From Choristoneura fumiferana (taxonomy: Eukaryota; Arthropoda; Insecta; Lepidoptera; Tortricidae), in the NCBI RefSeq assembly GCF_025370935.1, contig NC_133492.1:15439568-15503567 (forward strand): a stretch of DNA of 64,000 nt, given 5' to 3'. Position 1 is the stretch's first letter, and every line of letters starts with the position of its first letter. Made by a program: the position numbers and the translations under genes. Below, one piece after another: positions 23,521 through 36,400 of this stretch. The notes beneath the pieces were generated by a model. It had not been told where the DNA came from. It worked only from the letters and a program-made list of their open reading frames with translations, and searched no databases.

Positions 23521-25594
23521 AGGCTATGTATATGCTATGTACCCATATGGGTATGTAAAGATTATTTTCTACATTTAAAAATTGGGTGCTCTAAACTAAT
23601 ATTATACAGGCTACAATACATACTGCAATAAATTTTCTATCAAAACTAGATAGGGAGAAGCCAAACTAGCACACACAAGACACGCACAAACTAATCGACT
23701 GCAGTAAAACTGTCATTGGAGGGTCTCAAAATTGGTGTGACGTAATTTAATGAAGTTGAATTGGTCATAAAACATTAGCATCGCACGATTGCTTCGGGTA
23801 CAGCTCTGGGAGCTTGGCAGCATTATTTTCCTGACTGATATGATTAATTGGACATCTGTTTGGTCCCAGTATGTTATCTCTGATAGCTGGAGAACAAAAC
23901 TATGAATTTTTATAATATTTGATTATAGAAATCCTTCGAAGTTCTGGTCTGTTATGTATTCGACCATCGTCGTCAAAATACAAAGTGCGTTATTTTAACT
24001 TACTTGAAAATTTATTTTTGAGTAACTACTTGAGGGTCATCTTTTTACAAGCATTTATTAGTACACAAGTGTCCATTCCCATTATGGGAATACAATAACA
24101 TGCAAATATTCTTTATCGAACAACGCAAATCTTGTAACCTACAGTCAGATTCAGATTACGAAAATAAAAACACTGTTAAAAATCTGTATTAGTTAAAAAT
24201 GTCGACAAATTCTAATTAATATGGACAAGTTCACTGTATTAAAGCGATTTAAATCTTTATTTTAGTGCATTGCTGTAAAGCAAATAATAAAGTCGGCATG
24301 GTTTTTTACATTTATAAATAAAACATACTACTATACTAGCTATAACACGCTTTTACTATGGCTCGAAAGTTCCTATGTTCGCTTGCATTGCGTCTATTGT
24401 ATTAAATCATGGAATCCGACGAAATTGTTAATGAAATTATGTTATGAAATTCATTAGCATTTAAAACTAACGCAAGTTGAACTCTAATAGCAGGTTCTCG
24501 TAGGATATTTTGAGGACGGACTTTAAAAAAAAGACAGATTTTAAGTTTGACCATATTTTAAAATTAAGTCCTAATTAAAAATTAGAATGGAAAGATAGTA
24601 CTTATTGAAAAGCCGCTTCTCGTTTATAAATAGGACATATCTGAAGTTGTGTGATTTTAGTGTGTTATTTGTACATGCCTCCTCAACGTGCAAAGGTAAT
24701 AGTTGTTTAGTGTTTTAATTAGACTGTAATTATGCATTTTTATTTAATTCGCTATTAATGTGATTTTAGAAGTTTTGCTATCCTGTCCTGAGGCGTAGAG
24801 GTCATTCATAATTCATAAATAGTGTTGCATAATTTTTCTCAGCAAATAAAAATTACAATTTTGCTCTCGATAGCAACATGTCGAAATTAAACTTAAAAAA
24901 GGTGGAAGTTGCTCAAGTTCTCATGTGTCTGTATGCCTGACCTCTACGCTATCAATGCTGCCATATTCGACTATATTTGCGGCCTTACACAATCTGCTTT
25001 TTGATTGTTGCTGTCTGATCAATTTCAGACATTAACTTTCACAAATATTGTCGGATAATGTGAACTCCCAACTTAAATCATCCAGCCAGATGTTTTCTAA
25101 ACGGAGTGTGAGGGATCCCAAGGAAATTTACTTTGTGACTATTTTATTTGGTGTGACTGAGGCATGTACAAGCTTCGAGTTAGAGCGCTTCGATTAGATT
25201 TTAGAGGATGTTAGAGTTAATTTGAATGAGGTACATTCGTTGGTTGTTAATAACTTATTCAATACCGCATGAATAAAACATGCTATCTGTTACGATTGGA
25301 TTTTATTTACCATTCCTTTTTCCTTGTAAGAGCGTTTTCACATTATCCGATCCATCCGATATCGGTATCGGGCGACGATGCGATATCGGGGCAAGCAAAA
25401 TGGTCTAGCAAACCCTTGTTGTCTCACAAACTTGAAATCACAATCGTTTTCACCACTTCTTTCCGTCACACGCTGTAGAATGAGGGTAGAAAGAGAACGT
25501 TAGACAATACGGCCACAGTTCAGAACCCTTGTGTGTGTCCAGTTCGCAAAAGGCCGGTTATTTACCGTATACAAGTAGTCCACTCTGTGTCCAG

Positions 25595-25711
25595 CGCTGG
25601 TCTGGCGTCAGTTGGCAGCGCGTGGCGCTGGGCGGGCGGCTGCGGCGGCTGCGCGCGCGGCTCGCCAGCCAGCGGCGCAGGGGCGACGCCGCCGACGAAA
25701 CATCGGCGTAA
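25595..25711 (+). CDS. Possible terminal coding exon of unknown gene
   Basis: A GC-rich island in AT-rich DNA. A usable acceptor (CTGTGTCCAG) ends at 25594. An open frame starts RWSGVSWQRVALGG, is Arg/Ala-rich, and ends GDAADETSA with a stop at 25711. AATAAA follows at 25782-25787. Phase 0 entry would fit the phase 0 exit of Mtx1 exon 5, so an alternative Mtx1 3' end is possible, but nothing in the residues proves it. A minus-strand frame (25558-25770) is also open. I do not recognise the protein. Confidence 0.3.
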   Translation, partial: RWSGVSWQRVALGGRLRRLRARLASQRRRGDAADETSA

Positions 25712-25989
25712 AACATTACCAAGGAGGCATGACCTCGTAAAAAACTCTCATTTCCACTTCCACGATCCATAGATCGTTAGTAATAAATAATCTTATTCGG
25801 TCTCGTAGTTGATGTGGAGTGGATGTAGTCGACGCTTAAATCTACAGGATGTCTCTAACCATGGAACTTTAATGCAAGGTTTGATTCTACTCGCATAATG
25901 AGTTATAGTATGAATTATTTGAGGTGTCCCGATCTCGTTAACAGCCAACCTTTCAAACAAAGCCATTGTATTGCATACCTACATTGAAA

Positions 25990-26460
25990 ATTACTAGGGA
26001 TGGGCCGAATTCGTTGTAACCTAATTTCGGCAGCTTGGGCCGAACTTTGGCATTCGGCCGAAATTCGGTTCAAATGCCGAACGTTTGGCCCTAGAAAAAA
26101 AGAACCTACTTGTACTATTTCGACTGAAATTAATGCTGCCATATCAGTACCTACAATATACAACAAAATGAAATAATCTTGGTACCTACCTATAAACATC
26201 TTGATTACAATTCAAATTGAATAAAAAAAAATGTTATAGGTTCACAATTTTCACAAACTAAACATTGATAAACACTAAGTATTTTTAATAAGGTATTAAA
26301 GGGCGTTTTCTACAATCATATTTAACAATCTCTTATCTATCTATTCGTATTTAAAATGCAGGTACTAGAGTTATTGAACCGAAGTTCGGCTGATTTTTAT
26401 ATTTTTACCGAATGTTCGGCCGAAGTTCGTATTTGGTTCTAACCACATTTGGCCCATGGA
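25990..26460. mobile_element. Diffuse foldback-like repeat ('GGCCGAA' rich)
   Basis: GGGCCGAATTCG and many TTCGGCCGAA-type words at 25998-26095 reappear inverted at 26375-26460 (AAGTTCGGCTGATTTTTA; CCGAATGTTCGGCCGAAGTT). This suggests an old terminal-inverted-repeat element. No coding frame. Confidence 0.4.
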
Positions 26461-26759
26461 CAAGGTTTTAAAAAGTTGCAAAGCAAAAGCAGCTTAGTTA
26501 TGTGAGTAAAGTCGAACCTTGCATTTAAAGCCATGGGGCCAGGACAACCTGTATGTAAATTGGCATGGTAATGCGTGTTGTTTGACAGATAAAGCTCTAA
26601 AGGTAGTACCAATTTTTGAAGACCCTGACAACTTTGATATTGTTTAGTACATATTTAGTTCAAATAGAAGTTGTGGTTAAACATTTTAGGGAGTGTTGAA
26701 GAGAAAACAACGAATATCAGGCAATATTTTTTATTTGTTTCGATTGATGTGTCAGGTAC

Positions 26760-26905
26760 ACTCGACAACTTGATCGGCCGTCGTTTACAATATTTGCACC
26801 GGGACAGTCGGCGTCGGCGGCTGGGGGCTGGGCGGGGCGGGGTCGCCCGACTAAATGGCACCGTTCCGGATGGCGGGCGTGCAAGCGTACCGAGCTCACT
26901 TCATT
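26760..26905 (-). other. Unassigned GC-rich island
   Basis: About 145 bp, far richer in GC than its surroundings. The minus strand has open frames in two phases and AATAAA about 50 nt further on (near 26730). It could be part of an exon or 3' end on the minus strand, but no product is recognisable. The stretch 26906-28730 is AT-rich with no exon seen; part may be MTMR 3'UTR or intergenic. Confidence 0.25.
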
Positions 26906-28730
26906 GTTTTTATTAAATAACAGACGATAGAATTATTAATTACATCAATATTTTACGTTCAACTTACTATGCTACAAAATATACAATTATACACTCAGAT
27001 AACAAGTCAACAAGTTTCGTTTTAAGTTTTATCTTTCTAACTTGGCGAAGCACTAGAGTAAATAAGACAAATTCACTGTACTTTTTTATCGTGCATTCTA
27101 TCCGAAGTGGGTTGTTTTTGTACATTATTGCTAAAATTATTGTTAAAAATGTAAATATTCTGTACTTTTGGCCAAGTTAGATGCGAGCAGAGCGATCGCT
27201 TAAACTAAGGACTGGCTTAATTATGTGTGATGTTTTATTTCTACTGAGTGCAATGTCCGTCGTTTACGCGATCGAACTGTTCTGCCGGGAAGTCCTTATC
27301 AGTCCAATTGTTGCTAAAATGATAAATTAGAATTAAACCTAAGGTGACATAGTTATGTTTGGTCAGTTGGAATCTTGGCAATAGCCGATTATTCATAACA
27401 CCGACATTTGTAAACTATGACACGTATAACATAAGTTACATAAGAGTTACAATCGTAAAGTAAAAAGTATTACAATTAATTAATGTTTATTAAGTAGTTT
27501 ATTAATGTGGTGTTATTGTTTTCTTGTTGCAGTTTAAGTGTCAGCTTTTATATAACTAAATTTTGATAGTGAATTGTTAATATCTAGTAATTGAAAACTT
27601 TTTTAAAAATAACACTGTTCAGATAGCCCTAAAAAAGAAGGGACTCGTTTACTTTACCACTGGAAATCTTAAGTAGCGATAAAAAACAAAATGGTAGCCG
27701 CCTTTTGTACAACATATTGTTAAAATTAAGATTATTTTGGTTTTATATTAAATATATAAATAAAATTAAATGGTAACAGATAATCTTTACAAACTTTAGG
27801 AGACAAATGGAACTTGTTCTCCGTTGTTTATATTTTACGTTTTTGAATGGAACTGGAATGAGTTAAATACTTCAAAAGCAGCCATTCAAAGCTGTCGCGC
27901 AATATTAAAAAATATTTAGCTCTTTTTATTTCTTTACCTCTATTATTATTTTATTAAAGTTATGGTCTCACCACATGTTACCATTTCACAATTACAAAAA
28001 TATCACTGTTTTGTTCTATGGAATATTATATTACAATTTTACAATATTCAATTCCTCTCTCAAAAGAAACTTAATGAAAATAATTCACACTCGCATTATT
28101 GATTTAAGCTATCTACTATTTAAGACTATTAACATTCACTTCTTATAATATGTACGTCATTCTTAAATTAAATTAAATAATACACATGTATTTATTTCTA
28201 ACAACCTATTATAATAATCTTCAACAAAATGGCTTAATAAAATACTTAAATTGTTCATAAACAACTTGTTCTATAAAAGCATCATTTAATAACAAGTTAG
28301 CGAACTGGGGCCTCTAGCGCGTTCTGAGGTCACACAATTAAATTGTTAAACCTGAAATAGATTTGGTTAATTATGACATACATTTTGATACTACTAATCA
28401 AGAAAACTTAACAGTAACTAAACTTAACATGGTTATTAGTGTCAAAATGTTGTCAACTCTAACCTAGGTTTAACAACTCAACTCTGGTACATTTTAAGCT
28501 GCATGAGTGGCATTTCATGTTTCTTAAATCGTTTTTGACCTCTACTAATCCTAGTTTAATGTAAAAAACCGTTTAGAGATTGCAGAAGCTTTGAATTACT
28601 TCTTGGAATCAAGACCATTGTTGAAATTTGGCCATCACATAAATACTATCGTATGTATGATACAGTATCATTCGCTAAACAAGTTATAAACACAACCCTA
28701 ACGTATGAAGTAGTCAGTTGATATGTAAAG

Positions 28731-28843
28731 TGTCTACTGACGGCTCGCCTCCGGGACCACGAGATAGAAATTGTGTTTCTATATATTGATATAGAAACAC
28801 AATTTCTACGTATTTACGTTTCTCAGAGAGGGGTCAGTAGACA
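28731..28843. mobile_element. Short foldback element with perfect 20-bp hairpin
   Basis: The outer inverted ends are TGTCTACTGAC / GTCAGTAGACA. The inner arms TAGAAATTGTGTTTCTATAT (28765-28784) and their exact complement (28789-28808) are separated by 4 nt. It lies just downstream of the MTMR stop, probably in its 3'UTR. Confidence 0.75.
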
Positions 28844-28921
28844 TTTCATCAAAATTTAAAATTACTGCTACACTTAGAAACGTCAAAATATAGGATCTTA
28901 ACTCATCATAATCATAAATAA

Positions 28922-28927
28922 TTTATT
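28922..28927 (-). terminator. Poly(A) signal candidate for MTMR
   Basis: AATAAA on the minus strand about 330 nt past the stop codon. Other AATAAA words occur further on, so the real 3' end is uncertain. Confidence 0.3.
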
Positions 28928-29254
28928 TGCCAATTCTTTTCATATTTTTATATATTCCGACAATTGACCATTTAAAAAATACTTGACGTCCCCGAGTGCG
29001 GCTGTTAGATATTTAATTGGCATTAACTGTTTCTTTGTACTAATTATTAGTTACATTTACCTCTGAGCACAGGCCGATTAGTACTCGCACGAATGGATTG
29101 AATAAATGAAAGCATCTGTGTGCTATCTATTTGAATACACTTCACATAAATATGCAAGCAACTTGCATTATTCAAATTTCTACAAAAGACTAACAATATT
29201 AATGCCAATTAGACATCTCTGACAGCAATGAATGAACCTAAAGTTAGCGAAACG

Positions 29255-32200
29255 TTAGTCAGGAGCGTTCAGCAGCGACTGGGAGTCCAGAAGCAGGGAG
29301 GCGTCTATAAGGCTGACTTGCATACTGTCGAGGGTCGACCGCGGCTCGCCGCGACTCACGCTGAAAGGGAAGAATCGGGATACGGCCGCCGGCCGCGCCG
29401 TCTCCGCGTCCAGGTCCCCGTTGGATTGCCGGTTACTTAAGATAGAAAGGGATGATAGCTTTTCGTTCAGTCGTTGTATCTGTGGGTGAAGTAATTATCA
29501 TGTTAACATTCGGCGCAGTCAAGTGTCAAAATAGGAAGTTCAACGCCTTATAAATATGAACCCAAACTATTGCTTGAGTACCAGGTGAGTACCAGGGTAT
29601 CATTACCGCGTAAGAGTATACCTTCCCATCAGTGTTACTATGTGATTCAATAACCTTTAATAAAATTGGTTTTTCTGGCAACATCGCACTACGCTAACCT
29701 GTCAATTTTAGAGTTGCCAACTGGTTAAACGTGTAACTTTCTAAAATGAAACTACGGTTCGCTCGGGAAAATCGATTTTTTTTATCAGACTTCATTTAGT
29801 CCCCCACGTTGTCAGTTATTTTTTGACGTAAATGTTAACTTTACAAAATTAATACCTCACAAACGAGTCCACTGCGTAAAAAAATACAAACTAGAAACAT
29901 TTGACACCCGCAACGAGTAAAGTGGTCAGTCAGTAAATTGATTCATTGAATTGCAGATTGTGTAAGTATATCATTTTCAGTTCACTCACATGGTGCTTGA
30001 ACATTGATAAATGCTATATGAACGTCTTGGGTAAAATAGCTCGTTTTATGCTCTTGGTGTACAATCTACTATTTTTATTTCCTTAATCATCATATTAGCC
30101 GTAGGACGTCCGCTGTTGGACATAGGCCTCCCCCATAGACCGTTGCTTCGGTTTGAAGTCATCCCTCAGTGAAGACCTGAAAGTACCAGGCTATCATGGC
30201 AGCAAGAGAGCTCACCTCTTTCAGCACGGCGTAGTTAAACACGTGGTACTGGACGGGCCCGGCGTGCGGCGCGTCCAACGGCAGCAGCCAGCGCTCGTAG
30301 CATTGCGACCATAGCTCCATGCCCGCTACCGACGTACACGGCTCTAGACGGGGCAGCTCCGATTGCTTGCTCGGCATTGATGTGTGTGCTGTATAATATT
30401 ATTTTTAATATCTATAAAACTCATCATATATACTCGAGTCCAAAATTAGGCGAACTAGACTGCCAACTGAAAATGTTACTTGACATAGCAAAAATAAATA
30501 GGCATAGGAATATGTTGATACAAATTTGTCGATATGACCTTGTGTAGACGCGGAATGAAAATGTTTGTCACTTTTGTACTTTTATTTTCATAGCTTTAGG
30601 CCTGAAAACGACAAAAAGGATAACAACAAATAATAACGTAATGAAAATTTCACAATAAATAGAAGAAAAAATAATGGAATAAATGGATGGAAGAGATCGC
30701 TCTGAGGCCGCCTATTGCTTACCTCAGAAAGTCTCTGTGTATATACCGGTTTTCTGTAATTGCTTGCTATATGTGTCGGTGTGCAATAAAGAGTTATTGT
30801 ATTGTATTGAAAAGGCTGACCAGAATTAAAAAAAACCTCGCCATATTGCGGAAAAACAATAGTTCTAATTTCTTGCACTGGTAACACTAAATTCAAACAT
30901 CATCTGTATATTGCTCTCAAAGTGTAACGTTGTTTGCGCGTGGTATTTTAAAATGTTATTTTGTTTTTGTGCGTTAAAATGCCGAAGATTATCCATAGCT
31001 TTGGAAGGAAAACAATTCACAATGTATAAAAGTATTTGTCATAGAAAAAGTCTTGAGGGATTAGAATATATTCCTTTAAAATAACACCACCGACACCGTT
31101 GTCAATATGACTGATGTGTCGTACAGTAAGTGCAAAGAATGTAACAATATAAAACGTAGAAGTGCTGCCCTCGCGTCAGGTTTTTTATGATCCTGGTCAG
31201 CCTTTAGTTCTAAGCAAGCCGATGGCGGTTAAGTCCAATGAAATTTTTATATGAAATTTCAATAAAACAAAATGGAAGATGTCCTTACCGATGTTCAAAA
31301 TTTTAATCGAAATCTTTCAATTAAGATTTATTTTATTATTATTTCGTATTCAATTTTTTTCTAACATTTACCCAAGTCTTTTTTAATATCGATATTACAG
31401 CACTGGTGTAACTGTGGCAACATTCGTGTGTAATGAACTGTCAAGTTGGTTCGCCTAATTCTGGACTCGAGTATAGTCATCTACGAAACTAGGAAGATCT
31501 TGGACAGTCCTCATCTCATCATATCTGTCATGGCGGCCCTGGACATAAGAGTCTTATCAGATATTTATGCACACTTTGGTACTGACTGTACTAATGTCAC
31601 TAAAAATTAGTAGACTAACATAACGCACCCCTAGATCGAAACTGTATTAAACCAAAATCAGAATTGTAATAAAATTAAAATAGTACAGAATTTAATTTAT
31701 TAGTAATTGCATTATTTTGGAATTTAGTTGGATGTGTAGTTTAGATGAAGAAGCTTATATCAATACAGACATTTTTGGAAAAAATATTGTAAACTAGCTT
31801 CTGCCCGCGACTTCGTCCGCTTGAAATAGTAATTTTGGGAAGTATTTAATTTATATAGGATACCTATTCTGCCAATAATAGTAGGTACATAGAAACTTCT
31901 ACTGTTTACCAAAATAACCTATTTTAGTACATTGCTACAAATATAAACTTTTTTTTTTGTTCTTCCATACATCCATCCATCCGATGTTCTTTGGTAAAAC
32001 ATAAATATTTTGCGGGTAGCTACAATTTAGCAATACGACGTGTATTCTACCCTGCAACACAAAAGGACTAATTCTTCATAGTGAACTATTGACACCTTAC
32101 GTCCTTTATTGTAAGTCAAGGCATTTTACTAAGCATAGCTACACGTATTTCCGATAAATTACTTATACGTAGTAACTTTTTTGGAATTCCTTAAGAACTT

Positions 32201-33419
32201 TCATCACCATATTTTCAAGTAAATAGGTCGAAATTTGAAAAGCGCCAGATCAAATGTTTTTTAGGGTTCCGTACCTTAAAAGGAAAAAATGGAACCCTTG
32301 TAGGATTACTTTGCTGTCCGTCCATCCGTCTGTCTGTCAAGACCCTTTATCTCGTAAACGCGCGGGTAAGGTATATATCGAGTTGAAATTAAAACCCTAA
32401 ACTCAGGTCAATAGTCCGAAAGCTGTGAAAAAATCACACCTCTAAGTCAAGGCAATCAAAAGCTAAAGTCGTTAAAAAGGTGTTTCCATACAAATTGCCT
32501 CAACAGAAAAAGTTATAGAGTAGGTTCTTTCGGCAGTCCTAGAAACTTGGAATTTTGCATAAAGGTAGCTCTTATAGCACAATAAATAAGAAAAATCTGA
32601 AAATCATAATTTTTCATGTCTGACTGTCTATGTGAATAAGCCATCTAAAATGACCCACATTGCGTACATTTTGCTAATGAGCTTAAAAGGCTCTGCTAAC
32701 ACTGCACCATCCCCTCTGCTAACATCCCCTCGCAGGTAACATTTTCAAAAACGCTTAAACAAATAGGTATCTATTTACTTCTTATAAGTAGCCCAATGCC
32801 AAGTTTCATAAAGAACCATCGATTTATCTTCGACAATGACGATCTTCCATATAAAGTTTCATCCCTATTTCACCCTCACAGGAAGAACTTTTAAAAACGC
32901 GCGAACAAATATGTACATATTTATCTCTTATCACGTGCCCAAATACCAAGTTTCATAAAGAACCATCGATTATCTTCGACAATGACGATCTTCCATATAA
33001 ACTTTCATCCCCTATTTCACCCCTCACAGGAAGAATTAAAAAAAACGTGCAAACACATATCTATTTATCTCTTTCACGTGCCGAAATGGCAAGTTTAATA
33101 AAGATTCATCGATTTATCTTCAATAATGACGACCTTGCGTATAAACTTTCATCCCCTATTTCATCCCATCACAGGTCGATTTTTTCAAAAAAGCTCAAAC
33201 AAATATAGAATTATTTCTTATTAAGTGCCTAAATGCCAAGTTTCATGGTTTTATCTTCGATAGCTACGAACTTCCACCATATAAACTTTCATCCCCTATT
33301 TCAACCCCTGAAAGCCTCTTTTTCGCGATAAAAGATAGCCTATGTTCTTTCCCAGGTCTATTCTATCTCTGTACCAAATTTCATCAAAATCGGTTCAGCG
33401 GTTTAGGCGTGAAAGCGTA

Positions 33420-33456
<37 letters not shown>

Positions 33457-36400
33457 GTTACTTTCGCATTTATAATATTAGTATGGATAGTATGGATTGA
33501 TCTGTAGCAGTGAAGTGAAGTGTATGTATACATATATTACCTATGTGTTTTCTGTACCGGTCATTGTGCAATAAAGAGTTATTGCCCCAGGTACTGTAAA
33601 TCTACTTGCGTATAAAGATATACATATATATTTTTGTATTGTATCGTAAAGTTACTCACATAGCCTCTGTTTAGGCGTCATGGCAGGCTTGTCCGACATG
33701 TAGAAAGGATTGTAGAACAACGCCTTATCTTTTTCTGAGAACTGCTCGCCCCAGTCCCACACTGGCCTTTGGACGAAGTTCTAAAATTAAAAAAATATTG
33801 ATTAATTTTTACGATCGCTAATTATGAGATGCCACTTTTTTTTTTGACGCGTTGCACGTCCCTTCATAAGTAAAACTATGGCACTGTACGGCTGTAAAGG
33901 TGATTTTCCGAAGGCGAGGCGAGACGAGAATTTAAATATGTATGCATCCGCTGCGAGCCGCCGCGGGCCTCCGCGTTCTCCGCCAAACAAATTTCAATTC
34001 TCGTCTCGTCTCGCCGTTGGAAAATCACCTTTATGTCTGATGATGACGATGACTATTCTGTACATAATGTAAACGGGAAATCAACTTTTTCTTGCTTTTT
34101 ATTAAGAGACAACAGTGATAGTTTTTTTAAATATACTAACGTGCTCATCCTATAGTCCATAAAATAACGGGCTTGTAACTATGGCGAAAATGTACGCTCG
34201 ATTAATTTTAACCACAGAAAACAAATAGAAACTCATGGTTTCAAAGAGTTGTTTAGGGGGCGTAACCATAGCAACGAAATAAAAGAAAAAGTTGATCGAC
34301 CGAAATTGTCTTTAACCCCGACGCAAAAAGAGAGGTGTTATAAATTTGATAGCTGTGTGTCTGTCTGTGGAACCGTAGCTCTGAAACGGGTGGACCGATT
34401 TGAATGCGGTTTTTTATTTGAAATCATGTTTTCTAGCGATGATTCTTACACACGTTTCATCAAAATCGGTTCAGCCGTTTTTGAGATATTGAACTTTGAA
34501 GTGACAAAGTCAGGGGTTTCCCAACTTTTTGTTGGTTATTGAATGAAGCAAACAGGGGGGCTATTACGAAATTCGAAAATAGAAGTTCGTATCGTACCGT
34601 CCCTCTCACTCTCGTATTAAATAACATAAGCGTCAGCGGGACGGCAAGATACGAAGTTCGAATTTTGCACTTCGTATTGTAGAGCCTGGTGTTAGAGCCG
34701 TGGTGGCCTAGTGGTTTGACCTATCTCCTCTCAAGCAGAGGGTCGTGGGTTCGAACCCCGGCTCGCACCTGTGAGTTTTTCGAAATTCATGTGCGGAATT
34801 ACATTTGAAATTTACCACGAGCTTTGCGGTGAAGGAAAACATCGTGAGCAAACCTGCACAAACCTGCGAAGCGATTCAATGGGTCGTGCGAAGTTCCCAA
34901 TCCGCACTGGGCCCGCGTGGGAACTATGGCCCAAGCCCTCTTGTTCTGAGAGGAGGCCTGTGCCCAGCAGTGGGAGGTATATAGGCTGGGATGATTGTAG
35001 AGCCTGGTGTTGAAGTCACCTTAGCCACGGCCAGCTCGCGGTCCCTCGGGCAGTTGAACAGGAACGTGTCAAAGAGATGATTGTGCGCGGCATCGCTGAG
35101 CGTCGTGAGGTAGGTCTCCGAGTACTGGAAGCGGTCCGGGAACTGCTGCAAAAGCTGCCACGCGCAGTCCAACAGCAGCGCGAACACCGGCGCCGGCTGC
35201 GCCAGCGAAGAGTCCTTGGGTGTTATGTCTTTGGGGTTGCCGGGCCGGGGGAGACCGAATCTGTACGAATAATGCCTCATTTGGACAGTGGGAAATGTCT
35301 TAGGGCCTATTAGCTGGTGCGGGTGCACAGAACGGTATGTTACGAACCAAACCCTTGAGGAACCACGGACTGGTTCGAAACGTCGGGAATATGTCGACTA
35401 TTAATATAATACGTGAGTGACATGTGTATCCATTTTAATGACTATGGCTGTAGGTATCTCAGTCATTTCAATTCAAACCTGTGCGCCACAAAGAATATTT
35501 TTATCTGTAGGTACTGCGAGAGAGCAATTCATCGCAGACAAAGTTACGGGTGACAACTTGGCCAGTTAGTGGATTTATAAGAGATCGATCGTCGACGGCA
35601 ATGTACAGTACATTAATATCTGCCACAGCGGAGCGTGCAAAAATATCTGACACGTCTTTACAGCGCTAGAAATAGAGTTGCATCAGATTTATACACGCTT
35701 GTTGTGGAAGATATTGGTGCTGGTGACTGCACAACTGATGAATGAGACCCAATTAATTATCAATTCCTATATAACAGAAAATTTCAAAACGGCAGGACGG
35801 ACGGATTTGAGTGAAACTTGGCATGTATTGAAACAGGTATTCTAAATACAACAATACAAAGTACAATGTAATTATCTCGAATTAACTTAGTATTTCTGTT
35901 CAATTTCCAGGCCTAATTGTTGTCCGTACCTATTAATTTTGTAATTTTTGTTTTGAGCCTTAAAAGTCATCCTACTTATATTATAAATGCGAAATATAAT
36001 ATCCCGGAATTTCAAGTGAACTGCTGCATTTTATGATTTGCGCGTGCGAAGCCGCGGGTAAACTCTAGTAATGCATGAATATTAAGACAAAAAGTACCAG
36101 GGCTGCATAAAACAAAGGAGCTCACCGATCGCAGAAGGGATGTCCGAGCGCGAGCCACTCCTTTTGGATGAGCGACTGGAAGCCAGAGATCGTTCGGAAG
36201 TAAGGGTCGACGAGGAGTTGCGTCAGGCACGATACCACAGCACAGTAATCTACACCATCGCCTGGAATAAAAAACATAGTTTAGTTAGTGTACTGCGCAA
36301 TTCAACAAAGTGTGGGTTGCACCAAGTTAATTGTTACAATTGCTAATAGTGTGTCCTTTCACAATGCGGTTATTTTCATAAAAACGAGTATTCCTGCGGC

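Noticed and set aside
34700..34770. tRNA gene (A and B boxes)
   Set aside because: It is the head of a SINE with target-site duplications; the same holds for 41461, 43405 and 61190.
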